Positions 9,615-25,493 of a stretch of DNA of 64,000 bases are shown here, piece after piece. The stretch is from Mycobacterium parmense (GTDB lineage: Bacteria > Actinomycetota > Actinomycetes > Mycobacteriales > Mycobacteriaceae). The first letter of the stretch is position 1. Each line of letters begins with the position of its first letter. Under the pieces are notes generated by a model. That model was given only the letters and a program-made list of their open reading frames with translations, had not been told where the DNA came from and made no database searches. Position numbers and translations under genes: made by a program. Location of the stretch: assembly GCF_010730575.1 (NCBI RefSeq), contig NZ_AP022614.1:3348001-3412000 (forward strand). Reading direction: 5' to 3'.

Positions 9615-10333
9615 GTCGCCTCCTGTAGTTGGGTTAGGTCGCGTCGCTGGGCCAGTTCGGTGGCGAAGTCGTGGTAGGCTGCGCGCAGCCGTGCGCCGGG
9701 CCAATCGGCCGGCAACAATTCGCCGGGCAGCATCGGGTCGGTGAGCAGGTGGCGCACCGCGCCCGCGGCCGCCACAAAACGGCCGGGAATGTCGGGGGCA
9801 GCCGACATTTCGTCAAGCAGCCGCTGCCCGGTGTCCGACCACCCGGACAGGTCCCAGAGCCGGCCGGCCAGCTCGGCGGGTGCGTCGTCGCGGGCGCTCA
9901 ACAACCGCACCCGCGCTCGCATGTCGGGCTCGAGGTCGAGGTCGAGGTTGTCGGGCCGCAGCCACACCCCTTCGCGCAGCTCGCCGAAACGCTTGTGGTG
10001 CATCGTCGTCCGCAGCGCGGCGCGGGCCCGCGCATCAGTGCCCACGCTCGTGACGATCAGCACATGCCAGCATCCACGCCAGTCCCGGGTGCGCGGGCGC
10101 ATCGCATCGTCCTGGCGACGCTGGCGGGCCAGCAGGCGATCCGACAACCGGTAACCGTCGTCGGAACGGACCAGGTCGCCCGCACCGACCATGCGGGTCA
10201 GCGCGACCCGCAGCGCGGTCTCCTTGATACCGAAATCCGCTGTCAGCCGGACTAATTCGCTGGCACTCGCCCAAGCCGGGTGGGCGCCGAGCAGCACGCT
10301 GAGCACCACGGACCGCGCCGTCATCTTCCGCAT
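9611..10333 (-). CDS. PaaX-family transcriptional regulator (Rv0674-like)
   Basis: 240 aa. The N-terminal winged helix covers about residues 1-70 (TARSVVLSVLLG, then KETALRVALTRMVGAGDLV). The C-terminal region GELREGVWLRPDNLDLD is typical of PaaX, which in other bacteria represses phenylacetyl-CoA catabolism and responds to an acyl-CoA. Here the gene sits between two crotonase genes (2 bp after echA4, ATGA overlap with echA5), so a regulator of this acyl-CoA block that senses its CoA ester is a reasonable inference. Confidence 0.85.
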   Translation of the reverse strand: MRKMTARSVVLSVLLGAHPAWASASELVRLTADFGIKETALRVALTRMVGAGDLVRSDDGYRLSDRLLARQRRQDDAMRPRTRDWRGCWHVLIVTSVGTDARARAALRTTMHHKRFGELREGVWLRPDNLDLDLEPDMRARVRLLSARDDAPAELAGRLWDLSGWSDTGQRLLDEMSAAPDIPGRFVAAAGAVRHLLTDPMLPGELLPADWPGARLRAAYHDFATELAQRRDLTQLQEAT

Positions 10334-10335
10334 GG

Positions 10336-11274
10336 CTAGACTTCCGAAGCCCGCCTGCCGTAGTCGCCGAACGGCTCGTCACGCTGGCGTACCGCCTCGC
10401 GAAAGCCGTGCTCGACCGAGTCGGCGACGAAGGCGTGCCCCTCGGGCGTATGGCGGGCGATGCCGTCGAAGACCGTGCCGACCATCCTGCTGGTGGCCAC
10501 CCCCTGTTGCAGCAGGGCGGAATTCAGCGCGAGCTTGATCATGATCAACTGGTTGACCGGCACCGCCGCGATCCGCTGCACCAATCGTTCGGTGCGCTCG
10601 TCGAGATCGTGGGGATCGGGCGCCTCGACGGCCAGGCCCCATTCGGCGGCCTGGGCACCCGTGATCGAGTCGCCGGTGAACAGCAGGCGTTTGGCGCGCT
10701 GATCGCCGAGCCGGTGCGCCCACAACCCCGCCGCCGGCACGCCCCACACCCGGGTCGGGGGGTAGCCGATCTTGGCGTCGGCCGCGGCGATCACCTGGTC
10801 GGCATGCAGGGCGATGTCGGTGCCGCCGGCAACGCAGTAGCCGTGGATCTTGACCACCGTCGGCTTGTCGGCGTGCATCAGGGACGAGAAGCCGCGCACG
10901 AAGCGGCTCATCATCTGATAGTCGATCATCGGGTCCCACGGCTGATCCGGCCGATGGTTGACGCCCTGCGTCCTGCCGTCCAGCACGGTGCCCTTGTAGG
11001 CGCTGCCGCCGCCGGCCGAGGACGACCCCTCAGCGTAGGCGCCCAAATCGAATCCGGCGCAAAAACCTTCGCCGCGACCGGAAACCAGGATGACGTGGAC
11101 TGCGGGATCCAGGTCCGCACGCTCCACCAATGCCGACAACTCCAGCGGCGTGTCGGCGACGATCGCGTTGCCCTTCTCCGGCCGGTTGAAGGTAATGCGG
11201 GCAACCCGGTCGGTGACCTCGTAGGTCATCGTCTTCAGGTTGTCGAAATCGACCGGCCTGATCGCGTGGGTCAC
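10336..11274 (-). CDS. echA4: Enoyl-CoA hydratase/isomerase family protein
   Basis: 312 aa, the same length I recall for M. tuberculosis EchA4. Crotonase motifs: SGRGEGFCAGFDLGAYAEG (first oxyanion loop) and KIHGYCVAGGTDIALHAD (second). An insertion of about 40 residues after the first loop (GGGSAYKGTVLDG...) makes it longer than EchA5. The start is a GTG 8 bp after fadE8's stop, so the two are one operon. Probable role: hydration or isomerisation of an unsaturated acyl-CoA made by the adjacent dehydrogenase. Confidence 0.88.
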   Translation of the reverse strand: MTHAIRPVDFDNLKTMTYEVTDRVARITFNRPEKGNAIVADTPLELSALVERADLDPAVHVILVSGRGEGFCAGFDLGAYAEGSSSAGGGSAYKGTVLDGRTQGVNHRPDQPWDPMIDYQMMSRFVRGFSSLMHADKPTVVKIHGYCVAGGTDIALHADQVIAAADAKIGYPPTRVWGVPAAGLWAHRLGDQRAKRLLFTGDSITGAQAAEWGLAVEAPDPHDLDERTERLVQRIAAVPVNQLIMIKLALNSALLQQGVATSRMVGTVFDGIARHTPEGHAFVADSVEHGFREAVRQRDEPFGDYGRRASEV

Positions 11275-11282
11275 TGTGCGGC

Positions 11283-12911
11283 TCAGCCCTTTACCAGGAC
11301 CCGCTCCAGGATGGGCGACAGATCCAGCCCGGTCGGCATGGTGCCGAACGCACCGCCCCAGGCACCGCCCAGCCTGGTCGCCAGGAACGCCTCGGCGACG
11401 GCGGGATGACCGTGACGCACCAACAGCGAGCCCTGCAGCGCCAGGCAGATATCCTCGGCGACCTTGCGGGCGCGGTAGGCGATGGCGTCCAGATCGGCGA
11501 GCTGTTCGCGCAGCCGCTCGACGTGGCCGCCCAGCCGCGGATCCTGACCCGCGGATTCGGCCACTTCGGTGAAGAACACCTCGACGCATTCGGGCCGCGT
11601 TGCCATGGCGCGCAGCGTGTCCAGCGCGCTGACGTTGCCCGACCCTTCCCAGATACCCATCAACGGCGCCTCGCGATACAGCCGCGGCATTCCGGATTCC
11701 TCGACATAGCCGTTGCCGCCCAGGCACTCCAGCGCTTCGGCGGCGTGCGGGGTGGACCGCTTGCACACCCAGTACTTGCTGGCCGCCAGGCCGATGCGGC
11801 GCAGCAGCGCTTCGGTCGCGTCGCCCCGCACCGCCCGGTCGGTGGCGCCGGCCATTCGCATCGCGACGATCGTGGCGGCCTCGGCCTCCACGGCCAGGTC
11901 GGCCAGCACGTTGCGCATCAGCGGCTGGTCGATCAGGTAGGCACCGAATGCTTTTCGATGCGCGGCGTGGTGGATGGCGCGGGTCAGGCCCGTGCGCATG
12001 CTGGTGGCACTGCCCAGCGTGCAGTCCAGCCGGGTGAGGTTGACCATCTCGATGATGGTCGGGACGCCACGGCCCTCCTCGCCCACCAGCCACGCGATGG
12101 CTCCGTCGTATTCCACCTCGCTCGACGCGTTGGCGTGGTTACCCAGCTTGTCCTTCAAGCGCTGCAAGAACATTCGGTTGCGGCTGCCATCGGGCAGCAC
12201 CCGCGGCAGCATGAAGCATGACAGCCCGCCGGGGGCCTGCGCGAGCACCAGGAAGATGTCGCACATCGGCGCCGAGGTGAACCACTTGTGACCCGTCAGG
12301 CTGTAGGTCCCGTCCGCGTTCGGCGTCGCCTGGGTGGTGCCGGCGCGCACGTCGGACCCGCCCTGCTTCTCGGTCATCGACATACCGGCGGTGATGCCGG
12401 CCTTCGTGGTGGCCGGCTTGAGCTCCGGGTCGTACTCGCGGCTGGTCAGCAACGGCTCGTACACCGCGGCCAGCTCGGGGTTGTAGCGCAGCGCCGGCAC
12501 CACGGCATAGGTCATCGAGATCGGGCAGACGTGGCCCGGTTCCACGGTCCAGGCCGAGGTCTTGGCCGCCCGCACCACGTGCGCCCCCGGCCGCTCGTCG
12601 GCCCACGGCGCGGCGTGCATGCCGTGCGCGATCGCCGCCCGCATCAGCTCGTGGTAGGCCGGGTCGAACTCGACTTCGTCGACTCGATGCCCGGTGCGGT
12701 CGTGGGTGTGCAGAATGGGCTGATTGCGGTCGGCGAGCTCGCCCCAGCGCTGAGCCTCGCGACTGGCCGACAGCGCCCCGACCTCGTTGACCTCTTCCAG
12801 CCCCCACTGGCCACCCTCGCGGATCAGTGCCTCGACCAGCATCGGCGACGTGGCGGGGTTGTAGTTCTCCAGCGGCGGGACCTGGTTGGTGACGACATGC
12901 GTGTCTGGCAT
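11283..12911 (-). CDS. fadE8: Acyl-CoA dehydrogenase, AidB-like class
   Basis: 542 aa. The motifs TEKQGGSDVRAGTT, YSLTGHKWFTSAPMCD and LGGNGYVEESGMPRLYRE are those of the AidB/FadE8 branch of FAD acyl-CoA dehydrogenases. E. coli AidB binds DNA and is induced by alkylation; FadE8 in M. tuberculosis is listed as an acyl-CoA dehydrogenase. The ATG at 12911 lies 7 nt after a TAATAT -10 element, so the mRNA is probably leaderless. It is followed by echA4, the PaaX-like gene and echA5 on the same strand, which suggests a small beta-oxidation unit. Confidence 0.9.
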   Translation of the reverse strand: MPDTHVVTNQVPPLENYNPATSPMLVEALIREGGQWGLEEVNEVGALSASREAQRWGELADRNQPILHTHDRTGHRVDEVEFDPAYHELMRAAIAHGMHAAPWADERPGAHVVRAAKTSAWTVEPGHVCPISMTYAVVPALRYNPELAAVYEPLLTSREYDPELKPATTKAGITAGMSMTEKQGGSDVRAGTTQATPNADGTYSLTGHKWFTSAPMCDIFLVLAQAPGGLSCFMLPRVLPDGSRNRMFLQRLKDKLGNHANASSEVEYDGAIAWLVGEEGRGVPTIIEMVNLTRLDCTLGSATSMRTGLTRAIHHAAHRKAFGAYLIDQPLMRNVLADLAVEAEAATIVAMRMAGATDRAVRGDATEALLRRIGLAASKYWVCKRSTPHAAEALECLGGNGYVEESGMPRLYREAPLMGIWEGSGNVSALDTLRAMATRPECVEVFFTEVAESAGQDPRLGGHVERLREQLADLDAIAYRARKVAEDICLALQGSLLVRHGHPAVAEAFLATRLGGAWGGAFGTMPTGLDLSPILERVLVKG

Positions 12912-12918
12912 GCCACCC

Positions 12919-12946
12919 ATATTACAATTTCCCGACAACTGCACAA
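12919..12946 (-). promoter_or_regulatory. Promoter for leaderless fadE8 mRNA
   Basis: On the minus strand TTGTGC (12946-12941) and TAATAT (12924-12919) are 16 bp apart. Initiation about 7 nt downstream falls at the fadE8 ATG, which has no ribosome site of its own. Confidence 0.6.
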
Positions 12947-12957
12947 GAGGTGTAACA

Positions 12958-13800
12958 CTAGCGAGTGTGTGCGGCGAAGAAGCCCCAGAGTGTCCGGGTC
13001 GCAAACGGCGGCCACTCGTGGCCGCCTCCGTCGACGGTGACCAGCGCGACGCCACGGCCGCCGGGGCACGCGGCCGTCGACGTGGTCACCCGGCCGCTCG
13101 TCGTGTCGGTGGGCGCGCCGCAGCGATCAACGTTGCGCCAGAACGCATTCACGTCCGGGATCGACGGTCCGTTGATGACGCTGAAGCCCTGCCCGCCGGC
13201 GTAGGGGACGAGCCGATCCGTCGTGCCGTGCACCGCCATCACCGAAGTCGGCCGTGGCGACGCGCACGAGTTCAGCTGCGTTCCGGCGACCGGTCCGATC
13301 GCCGCGAAGATGTCGGTGGTGCACGCCAGGGTGTAGGACATGATGCCGCCGTTGCTCATGCCGCTGGCGTAGATCCTCGCGGGGTCGATGCCGACGTTCT
13401 CGGCCACGTCGGCGACGGCCGCGCGGATGAACCCGACATCATCGACCCCTTCCCGGCCGGACCGGCCGCAGCAGGTCTCCCCGTCCACGTTCCATGCCCG
13501 GCCCAGGCCATCCGGGTAGGCGACGGCGAACTTGCCCGAATCGGCCAAACCGTCCCAGCCGTAATCCCTTTCGACCTGCCTGGCGCTGCCGGAATAGCCG
13601 TGCAGCACGACGACCAGCGGGGCCGAGGCGAGCAGCCCTGCGGGCTTGTAGAGCCGATAGCTGCGATCGCGTCCGCCTACGCTGAGGTGGTGCAGGCTGG
13701 TTCCGGTGTCGAATCCCGACGGCAGCGTCACGTTCTCCCACGCCGCACAACCCGCGACCACCAGCACCAAGCCGACGATCGCGGCGAGTCGACGGGCCAC
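12958..13800 (-). CDS. lpqP: Lipoprotein esterase, PHB-depolymerase family
   Basis: 280 aa. The lipobox is LVVAGC near residue 18, so it is a membrane-anchored exported lipoprotein. The alpha/beta-hydrolase core has the oxyanion region VVLHGYSGSARQ and the nucleophile elbow YASGMSNGG; a probable Asp lies in VHGTTDRLVPY and the His in GGGHEWPP. This arrangement is that of the polyhydroxybutyrate depolymerase/feruloyl esterase family; the natural ester is unknown. The GTG start is 5 bp after the end gene, so they are likely co-transcribed. It corresponds to Rv0671. Confidence 0.9.
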   Translation of the reverse strand: MARRLAAIVGLVLVVAGCAAWENVTLPSGFDTGTSLHHLSVGGRDRSYRLYKPAGLLASAPLVVVLHGYSGSARQVERDYGWDGLADSGKFAVAYPDGLGRAWNVDGETCCGRSGREGVDDVGFIRAAVADVAENVGIDPARIYASGMSNGGIMSYTLACTTDIFAAIGPVAGTQLNSCASPRPTSVMAVHGTTDRLVPYAGGQGFSVINGPSIPDVNAFWRNVDRCGAPTDTTSGRVTTSTAACPGGRGVALVTVDGGGHEWPPFATRTLWGFFAAHTR

Positions 13801-13805
13801 GGCGG

Positions 13806-14561
13806 TCAGCCGTTGACGTGTTCTCGCAGGAACGCTATGTCGTCCTTGCGGCCCTCGTCGGCGGTCTCGCAGATCACCGGGGCGTCGGCCGCCTTGACCA
13901 CCGCCGCCAGCAGCTGGGGGTCGATCTGGCCGGTGCCGAAGTTGGCGTGCCGGTCGGCGCCGGAACCCGCCGCGTCCCGCGAGTCGTTGCAGTGCACCAG
14001 GTCGATGCGACCGGTGAGGGCCTTGATCCGGTCGACGGCGTCGATCAGCGCTTCACCCGCGGCCCAGGCGTGACAGGTGTCGAGGCAAAAGCCAATGCCC
14101 TTGTCGCCGATGCGGTCCCACAGCCTGCCGATGGTGTCGAAGTAACGGGCCATCGCGTGGTCGCCGCCCGCGGTGTTCTCCAGGTATACCTGCACGTCCG
14201 TCTCGAGGTAGTCCACAGCCTTGGCCCACCGCTCGAAACCGGCCTCCATGTCGTTGTCGTCGGCGTGGCCGCCGTGCACGATGACCGCCGCCGCGTTGAT
14301 CTCGGCGGCCGCGTCGCAGGTGTCCTGAAGGATCTTGCGCGACGGGATCCGAACGCGATTGTTGGCCGATGCGACGTTGATGAGATACGGCGCGTGGACG
14401 TACAGCGGAATGGTCGAGGCCTTCAGCGTCTCGGCGTCCTCGCGAGGCTTCGGCTTCTTCCAGCTTTGTGGGTTGGACAGGAAGAACTGGACCACGTCGG
14501 CGCCGTCGGCCTGGGCGGCGGCGAGGGGATCGTCGTTGCGGACGTGCGAGCCGATGAGCAC
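13806..14561 (-). CDS. end: Endonuclease IV (AP endonuclease)
   Basis: 251 aa. Nfo-family TIM barrel that cuts DNA at abasic sites in base-excision repair, with three metal ions. Visible metal-site motifs include [16 protein letters not shown] (Glu), [11 protein letters not shown] and VHCNDSRD. The GTG start lies 6 nt after TACACT (14573-14568), so the mRNA is probably leaderless. It corresponds to Rv0670. In M. tuberculosis the next gene upstream is the ceramidase Rv0669c; here a divergent accessory cassette starts instead. Confidence 0.93.
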   Translation of the reverse strand: MLIGSHVRNDDPLAAAQADGADVVQFFLSNPQSWKKPKPREDAETLKASTIPLYVHAPYLINVASANNRVRIPSRKILQDTCDAAAEINAAAVIVHGGHADDNDMEAGFERWAKAVDYLETDVQVYLENTAGGDHAMARYFDTIGRLWDRIGDKGIGFCLDTCHAWAAGEALIDAVDRIKALTGRIDLVHCNDSRDAAGSGADRHANFGTGQIDPQLLAAVVKAADAPVICETADEGRKDDIAFLREHVNG

Positions 14562-14567
14562 GTGGCC

Positions 14568-14573
14568 AGTGTA
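14568..14573 (-). promoter_or_regulatory. -10 element of end
   Basis: TACACT on the minus strand, 6 nt before the GTG, in the 69-bp divergent gap shared with the T7SS-like gene at 14631. That gene likewise has TAGACT (14618-14623) 7 nt before its ATG on the + strand. Both mRNAs are probably leaderless. Confidence 0.5.
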
Positions 14574-14630
14574 GTGAGTGGGCGGTCCGGGTGACTTTCG
14601 CGGCGCCGTGTTCTGAATAGACTTGCGCCC

Positions 14631-14927
14631 ATGCAGCCGCTGCGCGTGGATACGGCCGCTGTGCGGGCGATGGCCACTCGGTGGGGCGCGGCGGCCGGCG
14701 AGCTGAGCGAGACCGTCACACCGGCGGAGGCGGGACTGTCGTGCCAGCCCAGCGCGGCCGCCGTCAGCGCGGCGCACGCGGAGGTCGCCGCCTTCATCGC
14801 GTCGCTGGCCGGCCGGGTGGGCGCGCACTCGGCCCGTGTCGGCGTGGCCGACTCCGGCTATCTCGCCAACGAGGCCGACGCGGTCGACCAGATGCTGGTG
14901 GTGGCGCCGCGGATGAGCGGCGTGTAG
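14631..14927 (+). CDS. EspC/DUF2580-like type VII secretion partner protein
   Basis: 98 aa, all-helical, without a signal peptide. The start [19 protein letters not shown], the middle [17 protein letters not shown] and the end are the pattern of the small ESX-associated DUF2580 family that pairs with a larger partner and is exported by type VII secretion. A YxxxE secretion signal is visible as YLANE (residues 77-81). The gene lies 2 bp before a 425-aa WXG-type protein, the usual small-then-large arrangement. It is absent at this site in M. tuberculosis as I recall it. Which ESX system would export it cannot be told from the sequence. Confidence 0.75.
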   Translation: MQPLRVDTAAVRAMATRWGAAAGELSETVTPAEAGLSCQPSAAAVSAAHAEVAAFIASLAGRVGAHSARVGVADSGYLANEADAVDQMLVVAPRMSGV

Positions 14928-14929
14928 TC

Positions 14930-16207
14930 ATGGCCACGGTCGCGGCATCTCCGGACCTCTCCCAGCTGTTGTCCTGGCCCACCGAACACCTCACCGAGGC
15001 CGCCGATCACTGGGAGGCCGCCGGCGCGCGCAGCTACGGGGTGGCCCATCAGGTTTGGCGTGACGCGCTGTCGGTCGATTGGCAGGGTCAGGGCGCCGAG
15101 GCGTTGCGGGCGGCGGCGCACACGGACATGAGGGCGACCAGCGGGGTGGCCGACCAGTTGCAGGCGGCCGCCAAGACAGCCCGCGGCGGTGTCTCGGACC
15201 TGCATGCGGCCCGCTCGCGGCTGCGGCACGCGGTGCGAGACGCCAACGCGGCCGGGTTCGACGTCGACGAGGAGATGTCGGTCGTCGACCGCTCCGCGGG
15301 CGGACCGGCTGCGCACCGCGCGGCCCGCGAAGCCCAGGCGGAGGCCCTCGCCGCCGACATCCGCCGGCGCGCCGCGCAACTGGTCGCCCTGGACCAACAG
15401 GTCGCGGGGCGGGTCACCGCGGCGGTCGCCGGGATCCGCGACACCTTCCCGCAGACGCCCGCGCGTAGACCCGAGGTTCACGGCCTCGACAACCACACGT
15501 TCAAGCAAGACCCGGCGCCGCCGACCAATCCGGGGGCGGACCCGCCCTGGAAAAACCTGCCGACGCCGAAGACCTTGGAGGACATCCGAAAAGTATTGCG
15601 GCAGTTGCCCAAAGGCAGAAATAGGCCGATTCGGGAACTGGAAACTCCGGAGGAGATCAAGGATTTCTGGGACTGGCTGACAAAAGGCGCCGGCGACTTG
15701 CCGCCACGCGGCGATACCGCGCGGAAGGTCCTGCCCGACGGGACCGAAATCGACCTGCGGCCGGACAGCGAGTCGGGTGGACCGACCATCGAGGTGGTCA
15801 CACCCGGCTCTGGGAAGAACCCCAAGGTGCACTTGCCGCTGCCCTTCGTCGATGACCCACCCGCGCTGCCCCCGGTGCTCGATCACCCACGGATCGCGCC
15901 GGTGCCGCCATCGCCGGGTCATCCGGCGCCCCTGCCGCCGTGGTTGCAGAACCCTTCGCCGCCGGGTTTCACCCTGAGCCCGGTGCAGCAGCCGCCTGTG
16001 TTTGGCTGGGATCAGCCGGACCCGCCGGCATCACCGGTTCCTCATCCGGCGCCGTCGCCGCCGGGTGGCCAGTCGTGGCTGCCGCAGGTCGGCCACGATC
16101 TCAGCGAGGGAGGTAAGGCCGTGTTCGGCTGGGTGGTGGTCGGCGGAGTTCTGGTGTGGACGATCCTGTCCGGGGGCGGGCAGGGTGGCGAGGCGGCGGC
16201 GCCATGA
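14930..16207 (+). CDS. Large WXG-type protein, candidate T7SS effector with C-terminal membrane segment
   Basis: 425 aa. Residues 1-175 are helical with a WXG-like turn (VDWQGQGAEAL, near residue 50), as in T7SS toxin carriers. Next comes a module with IRKVLRQLPKGRNRPIREL, ETPEEIKDFWDWLTKG, then VLPDGTEIDLRPDSESGGPTIEV and KVHLPLPF; I have seen similar DGT..LR..S.SGG.TI sequences in actinobacterial polymorphic-toxin-like proteins, but I cannot assign an activity. About 100 Pro-rich residues follow. The last 40 hold one hydrophobic segment (FGWVVVGGVLVWTIL). It is followed by an ATGA-coupled gene. Toxin identity is inference only. Confidence 0.6.
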   Translation: MATVAASPDLSQLLSWPTEHLTEAADHWEAAGARSYGVAHQVWRDALSVDWQGQGAEALRAAAHTDMRATSGVADQLQAAAKTARGGVSDLHAARSRLRHAVRDANAAGFDVDEEMSVVDRSAGGPAAHRAAREAQAEALAADIRRRAAQLVALDQQVAGRVTAAVAGIRDTFPQTPARRPEVHGLDNHTFKQDPAPPTNPGADPPWKNLPTPKTLEDIRKVLRQLPKGRNRPIRELETPEEIKDFWDWLTKGAGDLPPRGDTARKVLPDGTEIDLRPDSESGGPTIEVVTPGSGKNPKVHLPLPFVDDPPALPPVLDHPRIAPVPPSPGHPAPLPPWLQNPSPPGFTLSPVQQPPVFGWDQPDPPASPVPHPAPSPPGGQSWLPQVGHDLSEGGKAVFGWVVVGGVLVWTILSGGGQGGEAAAP

Positions 16208-16818
16208 CCGCATCGTCTCCCTCACAGCGCTGGCAGCCGCTGCCAGCGTCCTCACTGCTCGAAGCGCTTGCCGAGGATGAAGACATCGAAGACGTTGTCG
16301 CCTTGTCTGCGGCGGAGATACCAGAGTCGGTGCGGCAATTGAGCATCCCGACGGGCTGGCAACTACTCGAGCTCCCCGACAACCCGGAACCACCACTGGT
16401 GCGCATAGCGGTACAGGGATCGCTTGGTGACGGCGAATGGGAGGCCGCCGACACGATCAGCGTGTTCGGCTACACCGGTTGGCCGGTCTTCTACGACGTG
16501 TTCCACAACGCCGATGGCGTGTTGCGCGATCTCAACGCCACCCACGTCGCCGTCAAAGCGTTGCCCATGCCTGCAATCCAACGGGCGGCAGCACTCCGCG
16601 CCAGCGGCAGCGCCACAATTCGCGGCCGGAGGGTATGGATTCAGCAGAGCACCTATGTCGCCGGTTCCGAGCGGCCGCACGGGAGTCGACTTTTTGTCCA
16701 CAGCCTCTTCGTCGATGCCGCATGCCGCGCCCGGCTGAACGGGGACGTTGCCCAGCTCAGCGAGGCGGTGCACCACGGGCTCATTGCCGCACTCGTCGGC
16801 GGGGACGGCGGGAGCTAG
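16204..16818 (+). CDS. Unknown protein, ATGA-coupled to the T7SS-like gene
   Basis: 204 aa, no signal peptide or membrane segment. The N-terminal about 45 residues are acidic (LLEALAEDEDIEDVVALSAAEI). The rest looks like a mixed alpha/beta fold (PTGWQLLELPDNPEPPLVR, SVFGYTGWPVFYDVFHNAD, RVWIQQSTYVAG). There is a faint resemblance to the fold region of LpqN/LpqT proteins, but I would not rely on it. The start overlaps the upstream stop, so it should be made together with the 425-aa protein; a role as chaperone or immunity protein is a guess from position. Confidence 0.7.
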   Translation: MTASSPSQRWQPLPASSLLEALAEDEDIEDVVALSAAEIPESVRQLSIPTGWQLLELPDNPEPPLVRIAVQGSLGDGEWEAADTISVFGYTGWPVFYDVFHNADGVLRDLNATHVAVKALPMPAIQRAAALRASGSATIRGRRVWIQQSTYVAGSERPHGSRLFVHSLFVDAACRARLNGDVAQLSEAVHHGLIAALVGGDGGS

Positions 16819-17357
16819 TCGTCGCTGGCGATCACCAGTGCCACACTGCCCGCGCGGCGGTCGATCAGCACGAACTCGAAGAAACCCGTCACCGCGCCAA
16901 CTGAGCCACCCCAGTCGTGTTCGGCGGCATCGCGCAGGTCCGGCAACTGGTATCGGCTTGTCGCGTTTCGGATCCGCGGATACAACTCCCGCTCCATCTC
17001 GTCGCGACGACCATCGGGAAGCGGTGCCGCGTACTCGGCCCACGTGCGAATCAACGTCTCGGCATCGATGGCGGAGACAGGCGAAAAGACCTCCGGCGCA
17101 ATGGCGTACAGCCAATACGGCCCGTGGATGGTTTCCATGTCCTTGTCGCCCGTGCCGCCGTAGCTGTCGCGGTAGCGGATGTGACCGATAAGCAGCCTCA
17201 ACACCGTGTAGTCGTCGACATCGGCCGGCAGCGCGAACAGCTTGAGGCTGACCCACTGGTAGGTGTGGTTGCGAAAGTTGATGAAGACCTCGCCCTGGTA
17301 TCTCAACCGCTCCTCGACCGGCACAGCGGCCGGGCCGGCATCGGCCGGTTCTCGCAT
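16815..17357 (-). CDS. Unknown 180-aa protein, convergent with the cassette
   Basis: 180 aa from an ATG with an excellent AGGAGGTGGGAAGCG leader. Soluble, no recognised domain. Distinct aromatic sequences include FINFRNHTYQWVSLKLF, YRDSYGGTGDKDMETIHGPY and AEHDWGGSVGAVTGFFEFVLI. Its stop overlaps the stop of the 204-aa gene by 4 bp tail to tail, and it runs towards that cassette from the rpoC side. No counterpart is remembered at this place in M. tuberculosis. Function unknown. Confidence 0.7.
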   Translation of the reverse strand: MREPADAGPAAVPVEERLRYQGEVFINFRNHTYQWVSLKLFALPADVDDYTVLRLLIGHIRYRDSYGGTGDKDMETIHGPYWLYAIAPEVFSPVSAIDAETLIRTWAEYAAPLPDGRRDEMERELYPRIRNATSRYQLPDLRDAAEHDWGGSVGAVTGFFEFVLIDRRAGSVALVIASDD

Positions 17358-17444
17358 CGCTTCCCACCTCCTTCGGCCCCTAAGCACACGCGGAATTTTG
17401 CCGGTGCGCAAGCCACCGTTACGCACTCTCGAATGTGAGGCTGG

Positions 17445-17484
17445 CCGCACACTCGGCGCCGAGTGTGCGGCTGGCCGCACACTC
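17445..17484. repeat. Nested perfect palindromes between rpoC and the accessory cassette
   Basis: 17445-17470 is a perfect 26-bp palindrome without spacer (arm CCGCACACTCGGC). It overlaps 17461-17484, where GAGTGTGCGG and CCGCACACTC flank a CTGG loop. The same 10-mer occurs three times in alternating orientation. It lies just beyond the rpoC terminator. Confidence 0.9.
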
Positions 17485-17497
17485 GGGGGCAAACGAA

Positions 17498-17527
17498 AAG
17501 CCCCGGGGCGCGGACACCCCGGGGCTT
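17498..17527 (-). terminator. Intrinsic terminator of rpoBC
   Basis: An 11-bp perfect stem, AAGCCCCGGGG / CCCCGGGGCTT with an 8-nt loop, 11 bp after the rpoC stop. On the minus strand it is followed by TTCGTTTG, a weak U-tract. It overlaps none of the flanking palindromes. Confidence 0.85.
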
Positions 17528-17537
17528 CGTCGTCGAT

Positions 17538-25178
<7,641 letters not shown>

Positions 25179-25282
25179 TCACGCGCGCAACTGAATAGAC
25201 CGAGCTGCAAACAGGGGCTCAGGCTAAGACCACGGTGTCAGTGGCGGGTGAGGTGGGCAGGAGGTAGCCAGCGCAACGTCCA

Positions 25283-25311
25283 ACAATAGCGCAGGACGGC
25301 GCATTCCTCAA
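25283..25311 (-). promoter_or_regulatory. Candidate rpoBC promoter in a 417-bp intergenic region
   Basis: On the minus strand TTGAGG (25311-25306) and TATTGT (25288-25283) are 17 bp apart, a good sigma-A match. Initiation near 25276 gives a leader of about 200 nt before rpoB. The gap 25077-25493 otherwise holds nothing gene-like that I can support. In M. tuberculosis, genes Rv0656c-Rv0666 lie here. Confidence 0.55.
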
Positions 25312-25493
25312 CTGCCCAGCATTGTGCTCCCAGGAGTATCGACGCTGGCTGGCATTCCGACGTTCCGCTGGAGACATGCTGCCTCACACATTGACCCGTT
25401 TAGGCCGCGTCGTCAAGAGGGCGGGCCGCCAAGTTACGCCAAGTTATCGCCGACTTCCCGGGATCGCAGCATGCGCGGGCACTTCGGATGCGC

